This document shows, in pieces, positions 23,975 to 35,823 of a stretch of 64,000 bases of DNA. How positions within the stretch are numbered: the stretch's first letter is position 1; every line of letters begins with the position of its first letter. The position numbers and the translations under genes are program-made. The stretch comes from Coniella vitis (Eukaryota > Ascomycota > Sordariomycetes > Diaporthales > Schizoparmaceae). The DNA lies in NCBI GenBank assembly GCA_011317545.1, contig WUJK01000008.1, positions 62,001 through 126,000 of the forward strand, given 5' to 3'. The notes below the pieces were generated by a model. It worked only from the letters and a program-made list of their open reading frames with translations, did not search any database and was not told the origin of the DNA.

Positions 23975-26900
23975 AATAACTTTTTATTTTCGTATTCTTT
24001 AATAAGGTCTAGGTATACGTTCTTTGGTAGTTCCTAAATATTTTCCGAATTATCGTAATTTTTCTATTTAATAAGGTATTGTTTTCCGCGTCCGCGTTTA
24101 CGTAAGTCGAGAATCTATTTAACTTCGTATTATACTTATTCTAGTTCGATAATATCTATATCGTACGAGAGTTCTGCGTCTACTAGTGCTGGTTCTAGGA
24201 GTAAAATATAGAAGACTGGGTATAGGCGTATATATAGGATTTCCAATTTATAGTTAACTGGTGAAATCTATTATGCAATTTTGTAAGGTCCGAGTTTTTT
24301 ATAGTCGAGTTTATCGCTAGGTCTGGTGGTTTTAATATTTTTACGGTTAAGGTAGACTTTATCTCCCTTTTATAGGATTAGTCCCTTAATCCTTCTCTGA
24401 TTAGCGTATTTCGTTATTCGTTCTTTAACGTCCTAAAGTATATGTCGAGCATCTTTATATAATTGCTTGATTCTTCTGGCGTATTAGTCTGCCGTTTCTG
24501 CGTTTCTACCTGGTAGTATTTCGTAGTATACCGTAGGGTTGCGTTTATAGAGCAGGAAGAATAGTAATTTTCCTATACTTATCGTATCTACGCTATTATA
24601 GGCGAATTATGCCGTAGGTAAGAGTTTAACCCAATTATCTTATTCGTAGTTAACGTAGTATCGTAGATATTATTCTATAATCTAGTTGGTACGTTCTATT
24701 TATCCGTCTGTTTAAGGATAAAATGCCGTAGATATGCGTTATATTGTTCCGAGGTATTTAGTAAGAGAGATCCAGAATTTTGATATAAATTTTCTATCTC
24801 TATCTGATATAATTTCCTAAGGTGTTCCGTAGTTGGCGATAATAATACGGAGGAATATATATACGAGTTCTTCTGCGGTACTACTTTCTTTATATAGTAG
24901 GAAGTATACGTACTTACTTAGTCTGCAAACTACTACTAGGATGCTATCGTACTATACCTAAGTTAAGGGTTCTCGTAAGAGGGGTAGCTTAGTAATAAAG
25001 TCTAGACTAATAGATAACCAAACAGTCGTAGGTACTAGTAGAGGTTATAGTAATCCGTAAGGTTTATATCGTTCTATCTTATTCCGTTTATATATATCGT
25101 AGTTATTAACGATATCTATAACTCGTTTCTTGAGGTTTAGTGGATTCCAATAACGTTAGATCCTTTTATAGGTCGCTCTAATTCCTTAGTATCTATATGC
25201 TGGTGCGCTATAGATGCTTCTGATATAATCGTTTTATTCCGATATTATTATACTATCGAGGTTAGGTATTTCTCCTTCGATACGTAGGGTTATATTAAGT
25301 TCTTTAGTAATAGATAGTATAGTAAGATTGCCGTCCGAATCTTCCTTAAAGATCGCTATAATATCTTGGTCTTTGCTATTACTATCCTTATAGTCTAACC
25401 GTCTGCTAAGAGCGTCTGCTCGTTCGTTTTCTTTACCTTTACGGTAGATAATCTTAAAGTCGAATTCTAATAGAAATTCGTACTATCTAACTTATCGTTT
25501 ATTAAGCTGCTTTATTAAGGTAAATGCCTGAAGGTTCTTATAATCCGTATATATAAGAATTTGTTATTTTGCGCCGATAAGGTAGTATCGCTATTCCCTA
25601 AAGGCTTCTACTATTACTATAAGTTCTTAATTAGGCGTTCCGTAGTTAAGTTCTAATCCGTTTAGCTTCTTGCTAAAGTTACTAATTATCTATAGTCGTC
25701 CTTTATTATCTCGTTATCCGAGTTATCTACCGAGTATATAATCTAATATATCTATCTCGATCTCGAAAACTTTATCTTAGTCTGCTTCGACTAGGATTAG
25801 TTCTAATATAACTACGTCCTTGATTATACTAAAGGCTTTCTATGCCTATTTATTCTAGTTAAAGGTGATATCCTTTTTCGTAAGTTCCGTAAGTAGTGCT
25901 ATAATACTATTATAGTTCTTAATAAATTATCGGTAGAAGTTAGCGTAGCCTAAGAAGGCTCTAACGTCTTTGACGTTCTAAGGTATAGGCTAGTCCCTAA
26001 CTGCCTATACTTTATCTTTCTATATTCGTATATGCCCTAGTATAATAGTATATCTAAGGTAGTTAACTTCTTAAGTATTCTAGTTATATTTAGTAGGTTC
26101 TACTAAAATCTTATTATTTTAGAGGATTTATAGGATTATTATAACGTGCTTCTGGTGTTCCTCGAATATCTTTAAGTAAATAAGGATATCGTCTAGGTAA
26201 GCGATTATAAAATAGTCGAGGTATTTATATAAGATAAAGTTTATTATTTCCTGGAATAATATAGGGGCGTTAGTAAGTCCGAATAGTATAATAAGATATT
26301 CGAAATGTCTATAGCGTATTCTAAACGCTGTTTTCTATTCTTCTCCGGGTTTGATACGAATATACGTATATCCTTCTTTAAGGTCGAGGGCTATAAACTA
26401 TTAGGCTCCTCTAAGTCTGTCTCTAAGTTCTTTAAAGAGAGGTAAGGGGTACCGATTCTTAATTATAATATCGTTAAGTTGCCGATAGTTAACATATAGT
26501 CGTAGTTTGCCGTTTTTCTTTAGTATAAATAGGATTGGGTATCCTACTAATAAATAGGAGGGTCTAATATAGCCTTTCTTAAGATTTTCGTCGATATATT
26601 CTCTAAGTGCTTTAAGTTTATCCTTATCTAATCCGTAGATAGGAAAGAACTTTAGTTATTCTCCTTCTTTAAGTGGGATCTCGTAGTCGTATAGGCTATG
26701 CTCTGGTAGGCCGTTATCGAATTTTCCTTAAAATAGTTTTATAAACTTCCGATACTCTTCTAATATACCGGAGAGGTCTCTAAACGTATCTTCGTCTTAT
26801 ATAGTTGCTATTACAAGGAGATATCGTTATACGTGCTTAGTTCCTTCTTAAACTTATCGCGATAATATATCCTGCTATCTATAGAATCCTATTATATCGT

Positions 26901-27460
26901 ATCCTAATCTGCTATATCCCTTATTCTATTAGATACTAACTATCGTTAGATCCTTCTCTATAAGCTATCGAGGTTTATCGTATCCTAGGGTAGCTATCGC
27001 CTTAGCTCTTCTCGATTTAGAGGTATATATAAATTCGTTTAAGCCCCTACTATCCAGGTATCGCTTAGTAACTAAATCCGATCCTACGCCTTTAATTATA
27101 ACCGCTTCTTAGGTATCCGCTTTATCCTATAAAACATAGCTATTAGTCCAATCGATTCGAGGATTTTCCTTTCTTAACTATAGTATACCTAAGATCAGCT
27201 TATATTATACGGTATCTATAATATCGAAGTTTATTAGTATCGTACGTCCGTAGATCGTAACTAGTAATTAATTAGATTCTATATCGATAATACCTTAGCT
27301 GTAAGCGATTTCTATGCCTTCTATAGTACTAAGTTTATAGGGTTCTATCTTCTTCTTCTAAGGTATCCGTTCTCTATTAATAACGCTTAGGGATATAAAG
27401 TTTCCTTATACTCCGCTATCTAGGAGTACTATATAGTATTTATCGTTAATTTATACTGCG
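23975..27460 (-). pseudogene. Ty3/gypsy pol polyprotein relic, copy 2
   Basis: Minus-strand homologue of the copy 1 pol, with the same order from protease to chromodomain. The RT active-site YLDD lies near 26190-26200, the protease DSGA near 27420, and the C-terminal chromodomain near 23990-24130. Stops are TAG/TAA at Trp/Gln codons throughout. It is co-linear with copy 1, and neither copy is intact. Confidence 0.88.
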
Positions 27461-27499
27461 ATTTTCAAATATTCGTACGTCGAGCTATCTATCGTATAG

Positions 27500-29720
27500 A
27501 GGGACTTTATCGTAAGTCCTAATCGCTTATTATCCCTTATAGGCGATCCTTGCCTTTTAGGTTCTGCTATTCTTATTATACTCTAAGGGCTACTATTTAT
27601 ATTAAGTTCTTAGCTTATTATATTCCGTATCGTATACGTACTATAGCTTATCGCTATAGGCGCGCTTGATTTTCTTCTTCGGTATATAGAGTCTATACTC
27701 CGGGTTCGCTGTTCTTAATAATATAGTAGATTCGTACTTTATCTGCTATATATTCTGCGTAGTCTACGCTCTTATAGAAGCTATAGTATATAGGTTCCGC
27801 GTATACGAACTTTACGCGCTTTTCCCTTCGCTTCTATTCGCGTATTCTATACTAATCGAGCGCTTTTTCTTACGCGTAAGGTGCGTACTAGGGTATCGTA
27901 TATTAATACTATTTTACTTATCGCGTAGTATATTCGTAGGGGGTATCGTATATAAGGCTAATACTAGCGTAGTTTCCCCTTATTCTAAGTACTTTATAAT
28001 AGTCGCTGTTATCGTTATCGTAGGCGATAATGCTATGCCCTGTCTCGCGCGTAGGGAACTATTCGTTAGTTACCTTATGTTTAAAGTATTATCTGCAATT
28101 ATATATAATGCAGGCAAACTATACGATCTAGTAGTGTTTTTCGTAGAGGTGATTAATTCGCGCGTCTTCCTATATAAGGGGGGTTTCGTCTTAATAAGAT
28201 ATTATTCGGAATAGTTCTCTAAGTATAATACTATAGATAAGGTAGTATACGTCTCCTTTATCGATATCTCCGTCCGTAGAGCTTTCTAATTCTAAGCTCG
28301 TTTCTTCGTTAATAGTTTAGGCGCTAGTATCCTAACTAATATAGAGCGTTTCCTATTATTCTATAATTTCCGTAATATTACTCTACAAGATATCCGTTTC
28401 GTTAGGTAGTTCGTACCCTTCTATATCGCGCTAGTAGGGGTATTCCCTAATAAGCTAGGCTTACTGCTCTATTACTAGTCTTTCGAATAAACCGTTATCC
28501 GTAGAGAGGGGTATTCTCTAGGTAACTATAATTTATTATTCCTTATAAGGTTTCTAAGGGAATTATCCTAAGCCTTGCTTTACCGAGAGGTGCGTTATAT
28601 AATTATCCTTATAATAGAAGGTCTAGTTAAGGAGTCTATAATCGGAGTCGTCCGACGCTTACTCTAGAAGCTAGTTTTAGCTGGGAGTAGAGTCCGTAAT
28701 CTCGTATATTATTATATTAACTTATCGTCCTTCGGGGACTTTCTTAAATTCTCTAGGTTTCTTAGGTTATCGGCATTCTCGTACGAAGTAGCCTATCTTA
28801 CCGTAGTTAAAGCATTCCTTACTTATAGGTTTGCGCTAAGCTATATCGAGCTTTATAGGGCCTAAGTGTATTATGCCGCTGGTTGCCGTGCTATAATAGT
28901 TATTCTATCGGGGTATATAGCATTAAGGTAGCCGTTAATATCGTTTTCCGGTATTAGCCCTAGGTATAAGGTTGGTAATAGGTCTTTGCCTTCCTTACCG
29001 TTCCTAGTTCCTTTCCCAATTGCGGTCGTTAATAGCTACTACTATTACCGCAAATTCTGCGAATATCTCTAGTCGAGGCATCTTATATAGCTCGTCTTTA
29101 ATAGATTCTTTAAGCCCGTTATAGTAGGCTATTATAAGAGGTTCGTTATCCTAGTAGAGATATAATATAATCTGCCGGAAGAGCGCTATATAATACGATA
29201 CTAACTTAGTTTGTTTAAGTTAGGAGATCTTGCGTTCTATATTACGTTTTTCGTTAGGGTTTCTAAAGGTTTCCTTAAGTATCTAAGCGAAGGTTTCGAA
29301 TAATATAAAGAGTTTGTTAGTCTCGTCTTCTCTAGTTTCTTCGGTATCGAATTCCAGGAAGTTTCGTAGAATAGGTTTAAACTATATAAGTACGTCGCCT
29401 TTAAGCCTACTAGCTGCGAATTCCACTTTCTTAGCTTTAGTAGGGAATTGCTATTAGTAATACTAGAAGTAAGCTCTAAGGGCTATAATAAAAGGTTAAA
29501 TATCGTCTTCTTATCCGCGATAGACCTTAGGCTATTCTATTTTAAAGGGCTTATTAGTAGTTCCGCCGGTATTTCCTCGAGCTTCGAGTTCTATAATACG
29601 TATAGTAAGTGCGTTAATAGTAGTTAAGAGCTATTAATTAGTATTCTAGGCCTAGTTAACCGTTAAGGGGGCTGGAACTATTAGAGCTATAGTTAAATAC
29701 TATACTTAATATTGCCTAAG
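27500..29720 (-). pseudogene. gag relic of retrotransposon copy 2
   Basis: Upstream of protease on the minus strand, this stretch reads as a RIPed gag. A CCHC zinc knuckle is recognisable at 28773-28814: the residues read ECFNYGKIGYFVREC, where the second Cys and the His are now Tyr (TGC to TAC and CAC to TAC), both RIP-type changes. The N-terminal part has long runs of open frame broken by TAG/TAA. Gag normally forms the virus-like particle and the knuckle binds element RNA. The start codon cannot be placed. Confidence 0.75.
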
Positions 29721-29763
29721 AGGTATACGTAGACCGTCCTAAATAAGAGTTATGAAAATATAA

Positions 29764-30219
29764 TAATCCTTGCCTAAATCCCTAATTCTGGAAGTACCTA
29801 TAAGTTGTATATTAGTAGGATGGGGAAGTATTACCTTTAAGTCTTCGTACGTTATCGAGCAATATTAAGTATCATAAGTGATTAAGAGGGATTACCCTAT
29901 TATATAAAATAATACTTAGATTTATAACTGAAGACTATAAGGAAACTATCTAATATTAAGCCGTAAACTCCTATCCTTATATCCTTCTGTTATAGTATAA
30001 GTCGATCTAGTCGATAGGCGACTCTATCGACTCGTGGTATGTAGGTCGACTGGGTCGATGAGCGACTCTGTCGACTATGCAACCATTAGGACCCTAACCC
30101 TGATTATGTTATCCGTAGGTCCTTATATAAGAGATCCTGTCGGTCCGTTGTAGTTCCGACTTCTGATGCTATGTTGCGTTGGCCTGTTCCTGTGACCTGC
30201 ATGACCGTGGGTCATAACA
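29764..30219 (-). repeat. 5' LTR of retrotransposon copy 2, partly spared by RIP
   Basis: 456 bases; it aligns with 22614-23068. Its outer part (30130-30219) keeps TG and CA dinucleotides that are mutated in the other LTR, so mutation fades toward the junction with unique DNA at 30220. Confidence 0.9.
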
Positions 30220-31637
30220 ATATAACACCCCTGGGTTCTAAATACATATGCTTTTCATTGAATATCTCATGTACGTGTTGGAAAATTGCATAGATCAGAT
30301 ACAATTCTCAACGCTGCTGCCCTTATATGTCGCAGACCTGTGCCAGTCTCTATTGCTAAATTCGGACTCGCCAACTGTGTTATGCAGAAATTCTGCGAGC
30401 ACTTGAGCTTATGCTAATGATCAGCCTATGGAACGAGCTGGTTGATCAATTACTTTTGTAGATTCTGGCAAACGGCACTATCAATGTGGGATTGGCAACC
30501 TTGATGGGCTTACCGCAACGGAACTTTACTTCTTATAGAGTGAATTGATCTACGGTTACTTCACTATAAGGAGCCAGCGAGTTAAGGTGGATCTGTCCGG
30601 CATAGGAATCTTCCAATCTGACGTTGAGTCGAAACAGAGTTCAGTACCTGCAGATCATTGTTACCGCAATCCGTGGGGTATAGGGTTCGATCAAGTTCCT
30701 TTGGTTAGCGAAATGAAGATCCATACTGGCCTATCTTAGCAGCCTTATTATCATTTATTCTCTAGCCGTCTCGCTGTTTGCGCAACGAATCCTTTCTTAG
30801 CCACAGTTTCCCACACTACTGACGAGCTATTCATCACGTGACCTTAGACATATGACTACGCAAACGAAGCTGTTAGTGGTGTCCGCAATGGGCTTTCAGT
30901 TCTCGAGTAATTGAACCCGCAAACCCACAGCGGTAACAGCTCTATGCAGTCTTGCACATGGTCCATCATTTGCATGTCCCCGATCGAATTGCACAAGCCC
31001 AATCTCACGACATTAAGTATTGCTAGCAATTGCAATATTGCTACCACAAGCACGGGACAGTCTGGCAACAAACATGTGCCAGATTCAGAGATACAATGCA
31101 ACTACACCCTTGCTCAGCCGCAAGAAGAACAATGCAATGGGCATCCATCAAACGCTATGTGGGCCGAACGTCACGACGATGTCCGGAGGTGGTTTGGCCG
31201 TCGCGCCTGGTTGAGCCTGCCAAGTTTTATATCATGTTCATCGGACGCTGGTACTATCGGCAGTCATTTTGCAGAACCCATAAAGCAGAGTGAGGCTCGG
31301 GAGGTCGGAGCGGAAACCCCCTGGTCTAAGCTTTCGTGCCTACAGCAGTAATCATCGGAGCAAGCATGCAAATGTGGCCTTGGGCGCACAGGGATCATGT
31401 TTCGAGGCGCCAAACCAGCGTGAAGAGCTTGGGGTCAATTAAGGTGATAAATCAACGCTATGCCGAAAGCACCTAGACATGCACTTACTTGCATAGCCCC
31501 AAAAGCTTTGCAATCGTGTTATTTGCATTATCATTTTGGACTCTCCTCGGGCAGACTGGCTCTGGTATCTGAAAGACAGGTCTTGGAAAGTTTGGAAAGC
31601 AATTGTGGGGTTGGAGAAAAGGACATGTTCCTAAAAA
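30220..31637. other. gene-free unique DNA at the edge of the repeat block
   Basis: Normal composition begins abruptly. Short open frames exist on both strands, but none shows family motifs, codon-use consistency or splice structure. I see no RNA gene. Confidence 0.6.
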
Positions 31638-33326
31638 CTAAACTTCATGATACGCTCTTGTAGAAACACCGTGTTTTGTGTTGTTTTCCGATCCCTCATC
31701 GTCTGATGACTCTGTGCTGTGTTTGCCGTCCCGGGCAAATGTCACTCCTGCCGCCGAAGCATTCCATTGCTGCGCAGCACCGGCAGGGGCCTCCTCTGAC
31801 GTGATGTGCACTTCGTTCTTTTGGTAGATTTGGAGTGGTATTCCGTACGAGTCGTTGATGTGCTCCTGGCTCTCCGAGGAGCTGAGTTCCAGGTCGGCGG
31901 CGTCCTTGTCTCGTGCAGTCTGCGGCTCGTCTCCCGTGCGACTGCTGAGGTTTCCATAGACGGATCGGAACCGGGACTGTGCGCCGCCAGTGGCTGTTCG
32001 CTTTTTCGATGACTTGTTGTGGAAGGAGCCAATGTTGAACAGGCGCTGGAGCAGGGTCCAAGTCAATGGCAGGTTGGCCACTATGATCGCTGTGGCTGCC
32101 TCACGGATGTACCAGTAGATCCACTGAGTTCCATACGTCTGGGAGAAGCTATAGTATTTGTTTAATATCGCGGAGAGGATCTGCCGCCTGTCAGCAATTG
32201 ACGCAGGAGAGACGTGAAAGGCAGCAATGAAGAGAGGATGGCCCCATGTCTATAGGAGACTTGTGCTACTCGGCAACTCACCGTAAATGAACCCAGCGCG
32301 AAGACGCCAATGAGTGTTAATTTTCTCCTAAGCCTGAGCCTGGCAGCGATAAAGATCGGCATGGGCAGTAGCATAATCATGATGTCTGAAGAGATGTTGA
32401 GAACGGCACTCGTAATCATGTGATTATGTTCTGCAGAACACTGGACTGGAAGTGCAAAGCGTCAGCTCAAGTACACATCCGCAAAGGACCTGCCTGTCAT
32501 GTTCAATGAAGGCCAGTAGAAACGTACTGCTTTGTGGAGGCACCTGCCAATAGTGGTCAAATGGTCGACACCACACGGCGAAGAACAATATTTCCATGAC
32601 AACAAACCCGACTGCGGCGTAGCCGGCAACGATCTTGACGACGAGGTTGTGTCGGAGCGTGGTCCTGTTCCATCGACGGCGCACGAGTGTCAGCGATCCA
32701 TCGACGCTTCTACAAACACAGCCGCGTCCAGGTGTTGACGCCAGTTCCTTTTGAGCATTGCGTAGACTTACGTTAATCGGTGGTACATGATCAACAAGCA
32801 GACCTTGACGGACCAAATGGTGCTGATTTGCATTTGTTCCACCACGACCACCATTTTGGATCCGAACTCTCGCGTCTTGACAGATTGAGGGGTGAGCACG
32901 ACATGGTCGGCGGGGTTGATGAGGTTCGTTGGCGTGTATGTCAGGATGTGCACGCCGATCGACAAGGCCGTGAAGAATAACTATTACAAGGGCGGAAGAG
33001 AGCAAGGCGTTAGAGTAGCCGGCCAGCAGTGCCACGGGGGTACTAGAGAGCAGAGGGTGAGGCAAGAGAATCGCAGGTCGGTCCACATACCATTACAACC
33101 ATCATGATATAGTCGTCCACGCCGAGTTTCGAAAAGGTTCCGTACAAGAGCCTTCGCGACGCTCTGGTGCCCAGTTTGCCATTAGTCTTACGGCCGTGGG
33201 ATTTCATCGCGCAAGGTGCCTCGGTGACGACGGATGGCCGTCCTCTGGGAGCACTTACAGGCGAGCGCTCACAATCATCACTGTCACCGCATACCAGGCC
33301 CATAGTTCTGCAACGAGCGCCGACAT
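31638..33326 (-). CDS. seven-helix fungal rhodopsin-type integral membrane protein
   Basis: Six exons (33326-33259, 33163-33091, 32980-32772, 32664-32528, 32445-32282, 32180-31638) join in frame to 397 residues, with five GT-AG introns. The product matches the fungal rhodopsin-like/SAT4 family found in PTH11-type proteins: an N-terminal helix ELWAWYAVTVMIVSARL, the family motif KLGVDDYIMMVVM, then IWSVKVCLLIMYHRLT, KIVAGYAAVGFVVMEILFF with WCRPFDHYW, AVLNISSDIMIMLLPMPIF with a basic LRLRRKL loop, and ILNKYYSF...YWYIREAATAIIVANLP. A hydrophilic Ser/Glu-rich tail of about 130 residues follows, probably cytoplasmic. Members are plasma-membrane proteins, mostly of unknown ligand. Phase and motif continuity at every junction support the model. 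It is the first intact gene after the RIPed block. Confidence 0.88.
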
Positions 33327-33771
33327 GGTGGGCCGAGTGGTGTGTCCAAATCGTGAGGATGCGGTTAGAGTACGTTGTCGGTTGCGCAGCGCAGCGCATC
33401 AGCGCCTGGTGGGCAGACGTGCGCAGATGGCACGGAGCCTTCGAAAGGGTCTTGTGCTTTGTCACCCGACGAGGATCACATCGAGAGTGGACTACGCCGA
33501 AGAATCACTTTTCTCTTGCCTGGGGAAGATCCATCAAATAAAGGTTACAGAGTTTATTCTGCCTGGCCAGACGTGGCGTCACCCCTCGGGTTCCCCTGAC
33601 TGCAAATTCTTGATAACGCACCCTGGCCCGGTGTGACTGGACAGGAGCGGTTCCGGCGACCCATTGTTATCTGGAATTTTCTCCTGGTGTTCTTTCTCTG
33701 GTCTGATTGTGTGAGTTCTTTGTGGTTTCAATTCCTTCTTTTCTCAGTCGTCTCTTGTCCTTGGCATCTCC

Positions 33772-33798
33772 CCCTGGCCCTGGCCCTGGCCCTGGCCC
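33772..33798 (+). repeat. (CCCTGG)n microsatellite
   Basis: About four and a half CCCTGG units in a row, in gene-free DNA. Confidence 0.9.
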
Positions 33799-35810
33799 GG
33801 GTGGCCGCCACACCTGGGGGACGAGAGATGAGCCCTGTACCATGCATGGCAGAGCCCTGTGGGCTCCGCTGCCTTCTGACGCTAGTGGAAAGTTACGGGT
33901 GTTTTGTGCCTCCGTCTAAGCCGTGGGACATGGGGGGCCGCAATCTCGACCCTGCTATAACATGTCCACTAACGTCAATTGTTTGGCGCTCCCGCCCCGG
34001 GACTTCCACCCCATCGTCAGCAGAGTGTGGACATGCACATATGGCCTTGAAGTATACATAGTCTGATAGTATGTAAAGGGGCCACCTTTTTTTTCTCTTT
34101 TTTTTTTATTGCCCTTCTCCTGGGGCCAAGAGGAGGAGGGATCGCCGGCTGTCGCTTGTGGCTGCTCCGCGGTCCAGGGCACGTATAATAAAGTGCTCAA
34201 CCTGGGGCCTACCCATGGACATATCATTAGCCAACGGAGCCCATCTCGACACGGCTCAAGACATCCGACAGATGGACTGATCTCAGAGCAGCTGCGGCTG
34301 CTCCAGTGTGGGTGTTGGTTGGCCCAAGGGTTCCATAGTCGGCGCAGCACTACTACTACTATTACTATGTATAGTAGGACTGGGACGGGCAGGCCAGCTT
34401 ACGCCATCACGGCCAATCTAGCGCACGCCAGTCGCCCCGGCAAGGGCTCCCTTCCCTCGTCACTGGTTCTCGAGAGACTCGCAGCGCCAGCTGACTTGTG
34501 GCGGCTTGCGGGCTTTGGCACGTGAGACCTGGGACCCTGGGTTAGCTCCTGACCACTGCGGAGGTTTGATGGCGGATTCGGATCCGATATTGGGCAGTTG
34601 GGCGATGCACACAGACGCTGGCGAGCCCTACAGAGTATGGATCTGGTGTCTACTACATAGTACGTGTTATGGATTGAAACGGGCCTCTTGTTCCAGCCTT
34701 GCCACAGAACATTTCGCCTTGCCGACACCCGAGATGAAACCCACCGAGGAGCATGGCAATATCCTTCTTTATAGCCACCACAAGGTGCCAGCCAGCTGGA
34801 GAACGAAATGGAAACAGGGCTTGCGTGCTTGCGATTGGCTGGCTGGGAATATATTTGTTTCCGTATTGCCAAGCACGTCGAACCACCTTGATAAGGTCCT
34901 GAGTCGTGACGGCCCACCGCCCACGTATGCCATGTATACATACATCGCAGCAGTACATGGTTACTATGGCAGTGCATACATACTGCATAGTATGTAGAGG
35001 TAGTAGTCATTGACGGCTGGCAGCCTCTGGGAAGCCTGCCCGCTGCAGAGACCCGGCCCCGCCAGGCGCGATAACCTATCCCTGATGGGGCCGCCGTCTG
35101 GACGAATCCAAGTAAAAGCCCGTGATTACGCCGTGCTGAACAACGGGTTACACACCGGTTGACGTTGCCCCCGCAGTCTCGATGAAGAAGGCCCCGACTT
35201 CCCCGGGCAGAACTTTTGTGGCTCTGCTCCCAGCCTACAATCTTAATAGCCATCCGTCGCACCGTGGCTCGGTACTATGTAATAAATCCAAAAAAGAACG
35301 AAAGCTGGGAGGGTCCCAACGGTCCCTGGATGGCCTCGCTGCTGCAGGCGGGTCCTTTAATGACCTAGGGCAGCCAACTGCATAAGCGAGTGCTACTACG
35401 AACCGTACCAGTAGTCCTTGTCTGGGATCGAGGCTTTCTCTTTTCTGGGAAGGGCTCCCCGGGGTGGGGGGTGGGAAACACTGCATCAGGCCCCTGAGGC
35501 TGCTACAATGCGTTCACGAGTCTTTCCCAAAGATAGTCCTATGTACATAGTCTGTACTACGGTACTCGAGGGATCCTTCAGAAAACACCTCTTCCAGAAC
35601 GCCATCACTGTTCGAGTGAGGAGCGTTCCATAGTATACTATGTAACAGCAGAGCATTTTGTAATGCTTCTGTATATCTAGGAGGTCTGGCAGGTATCAAA
35701 GGGGCTTTATTACTGGCGTCTCCGGGCGGGTAATAAGATTCAGATTACTCTGACTTGCAAAAGATTTTGAGAAATCATGCCAGTGATTGCATGTTTATTA
35801 TTGTCAGGGA

Positions 35811-35823
35811 CCCCCCCCCCCCC
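35811..35823 (+). repeat. poly(C) tract
   Basis: Thirteen consecutive C. It may be a genuine homopolymer or an assembly artefact of uncertain length. Confidence 0.9.

Larger units (their letters stand above)
22614..30219 (-). mobile_element. complete-length, RIP-mutated chromodomain Ty3/gypsy retrotransposon, copy 2
   Basis: Both LTRs are present (22614-23068 and 29764-30219), and the coding relics between them run on the minus strand: gag near the right LTR, then pol, then the antisense module next to the left LTR. Total length is about 7.6 kb. The element is in inverted orientation to copy 1 and aligns with it from about 28277 to 22614. The left flank ends in TATAA; TATAA also occurs at 30221-30225 one base beyond the right LTR, so a 5-base target duplication is possible but not clean. 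The copy is dead through RIP. Confidence 0.93.

Noticed and set aside
1..30219. Alternative nuclear code with TAG/TAA as Trp/Gln
   Set aside because: Stops replace Trp/Gln only in repeats; intact genes in the other half use normal codons. RIP explains the pattern.
1..30219. Centromere core
   Set aside because: AT-rich RIPed repeats fit pericentromeric or any heterochromatin; sequence alone gives no CENP-A evidence.
30221..30225. Clean 5-base target duplication for chromovirus copy 2
   Set aside because: TATAA occurs on both sides, but one base away from the right LTR end, and such a string is common in AT-rich DNA; kept only as a possibility.
34399..35262. 287-codon open frame on the minus strand
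   Set aside because: No domain, no signal or membrane pattern, Cys/Arg/Trp-rich chance composition, and comparable overlapping frames on the other strand.
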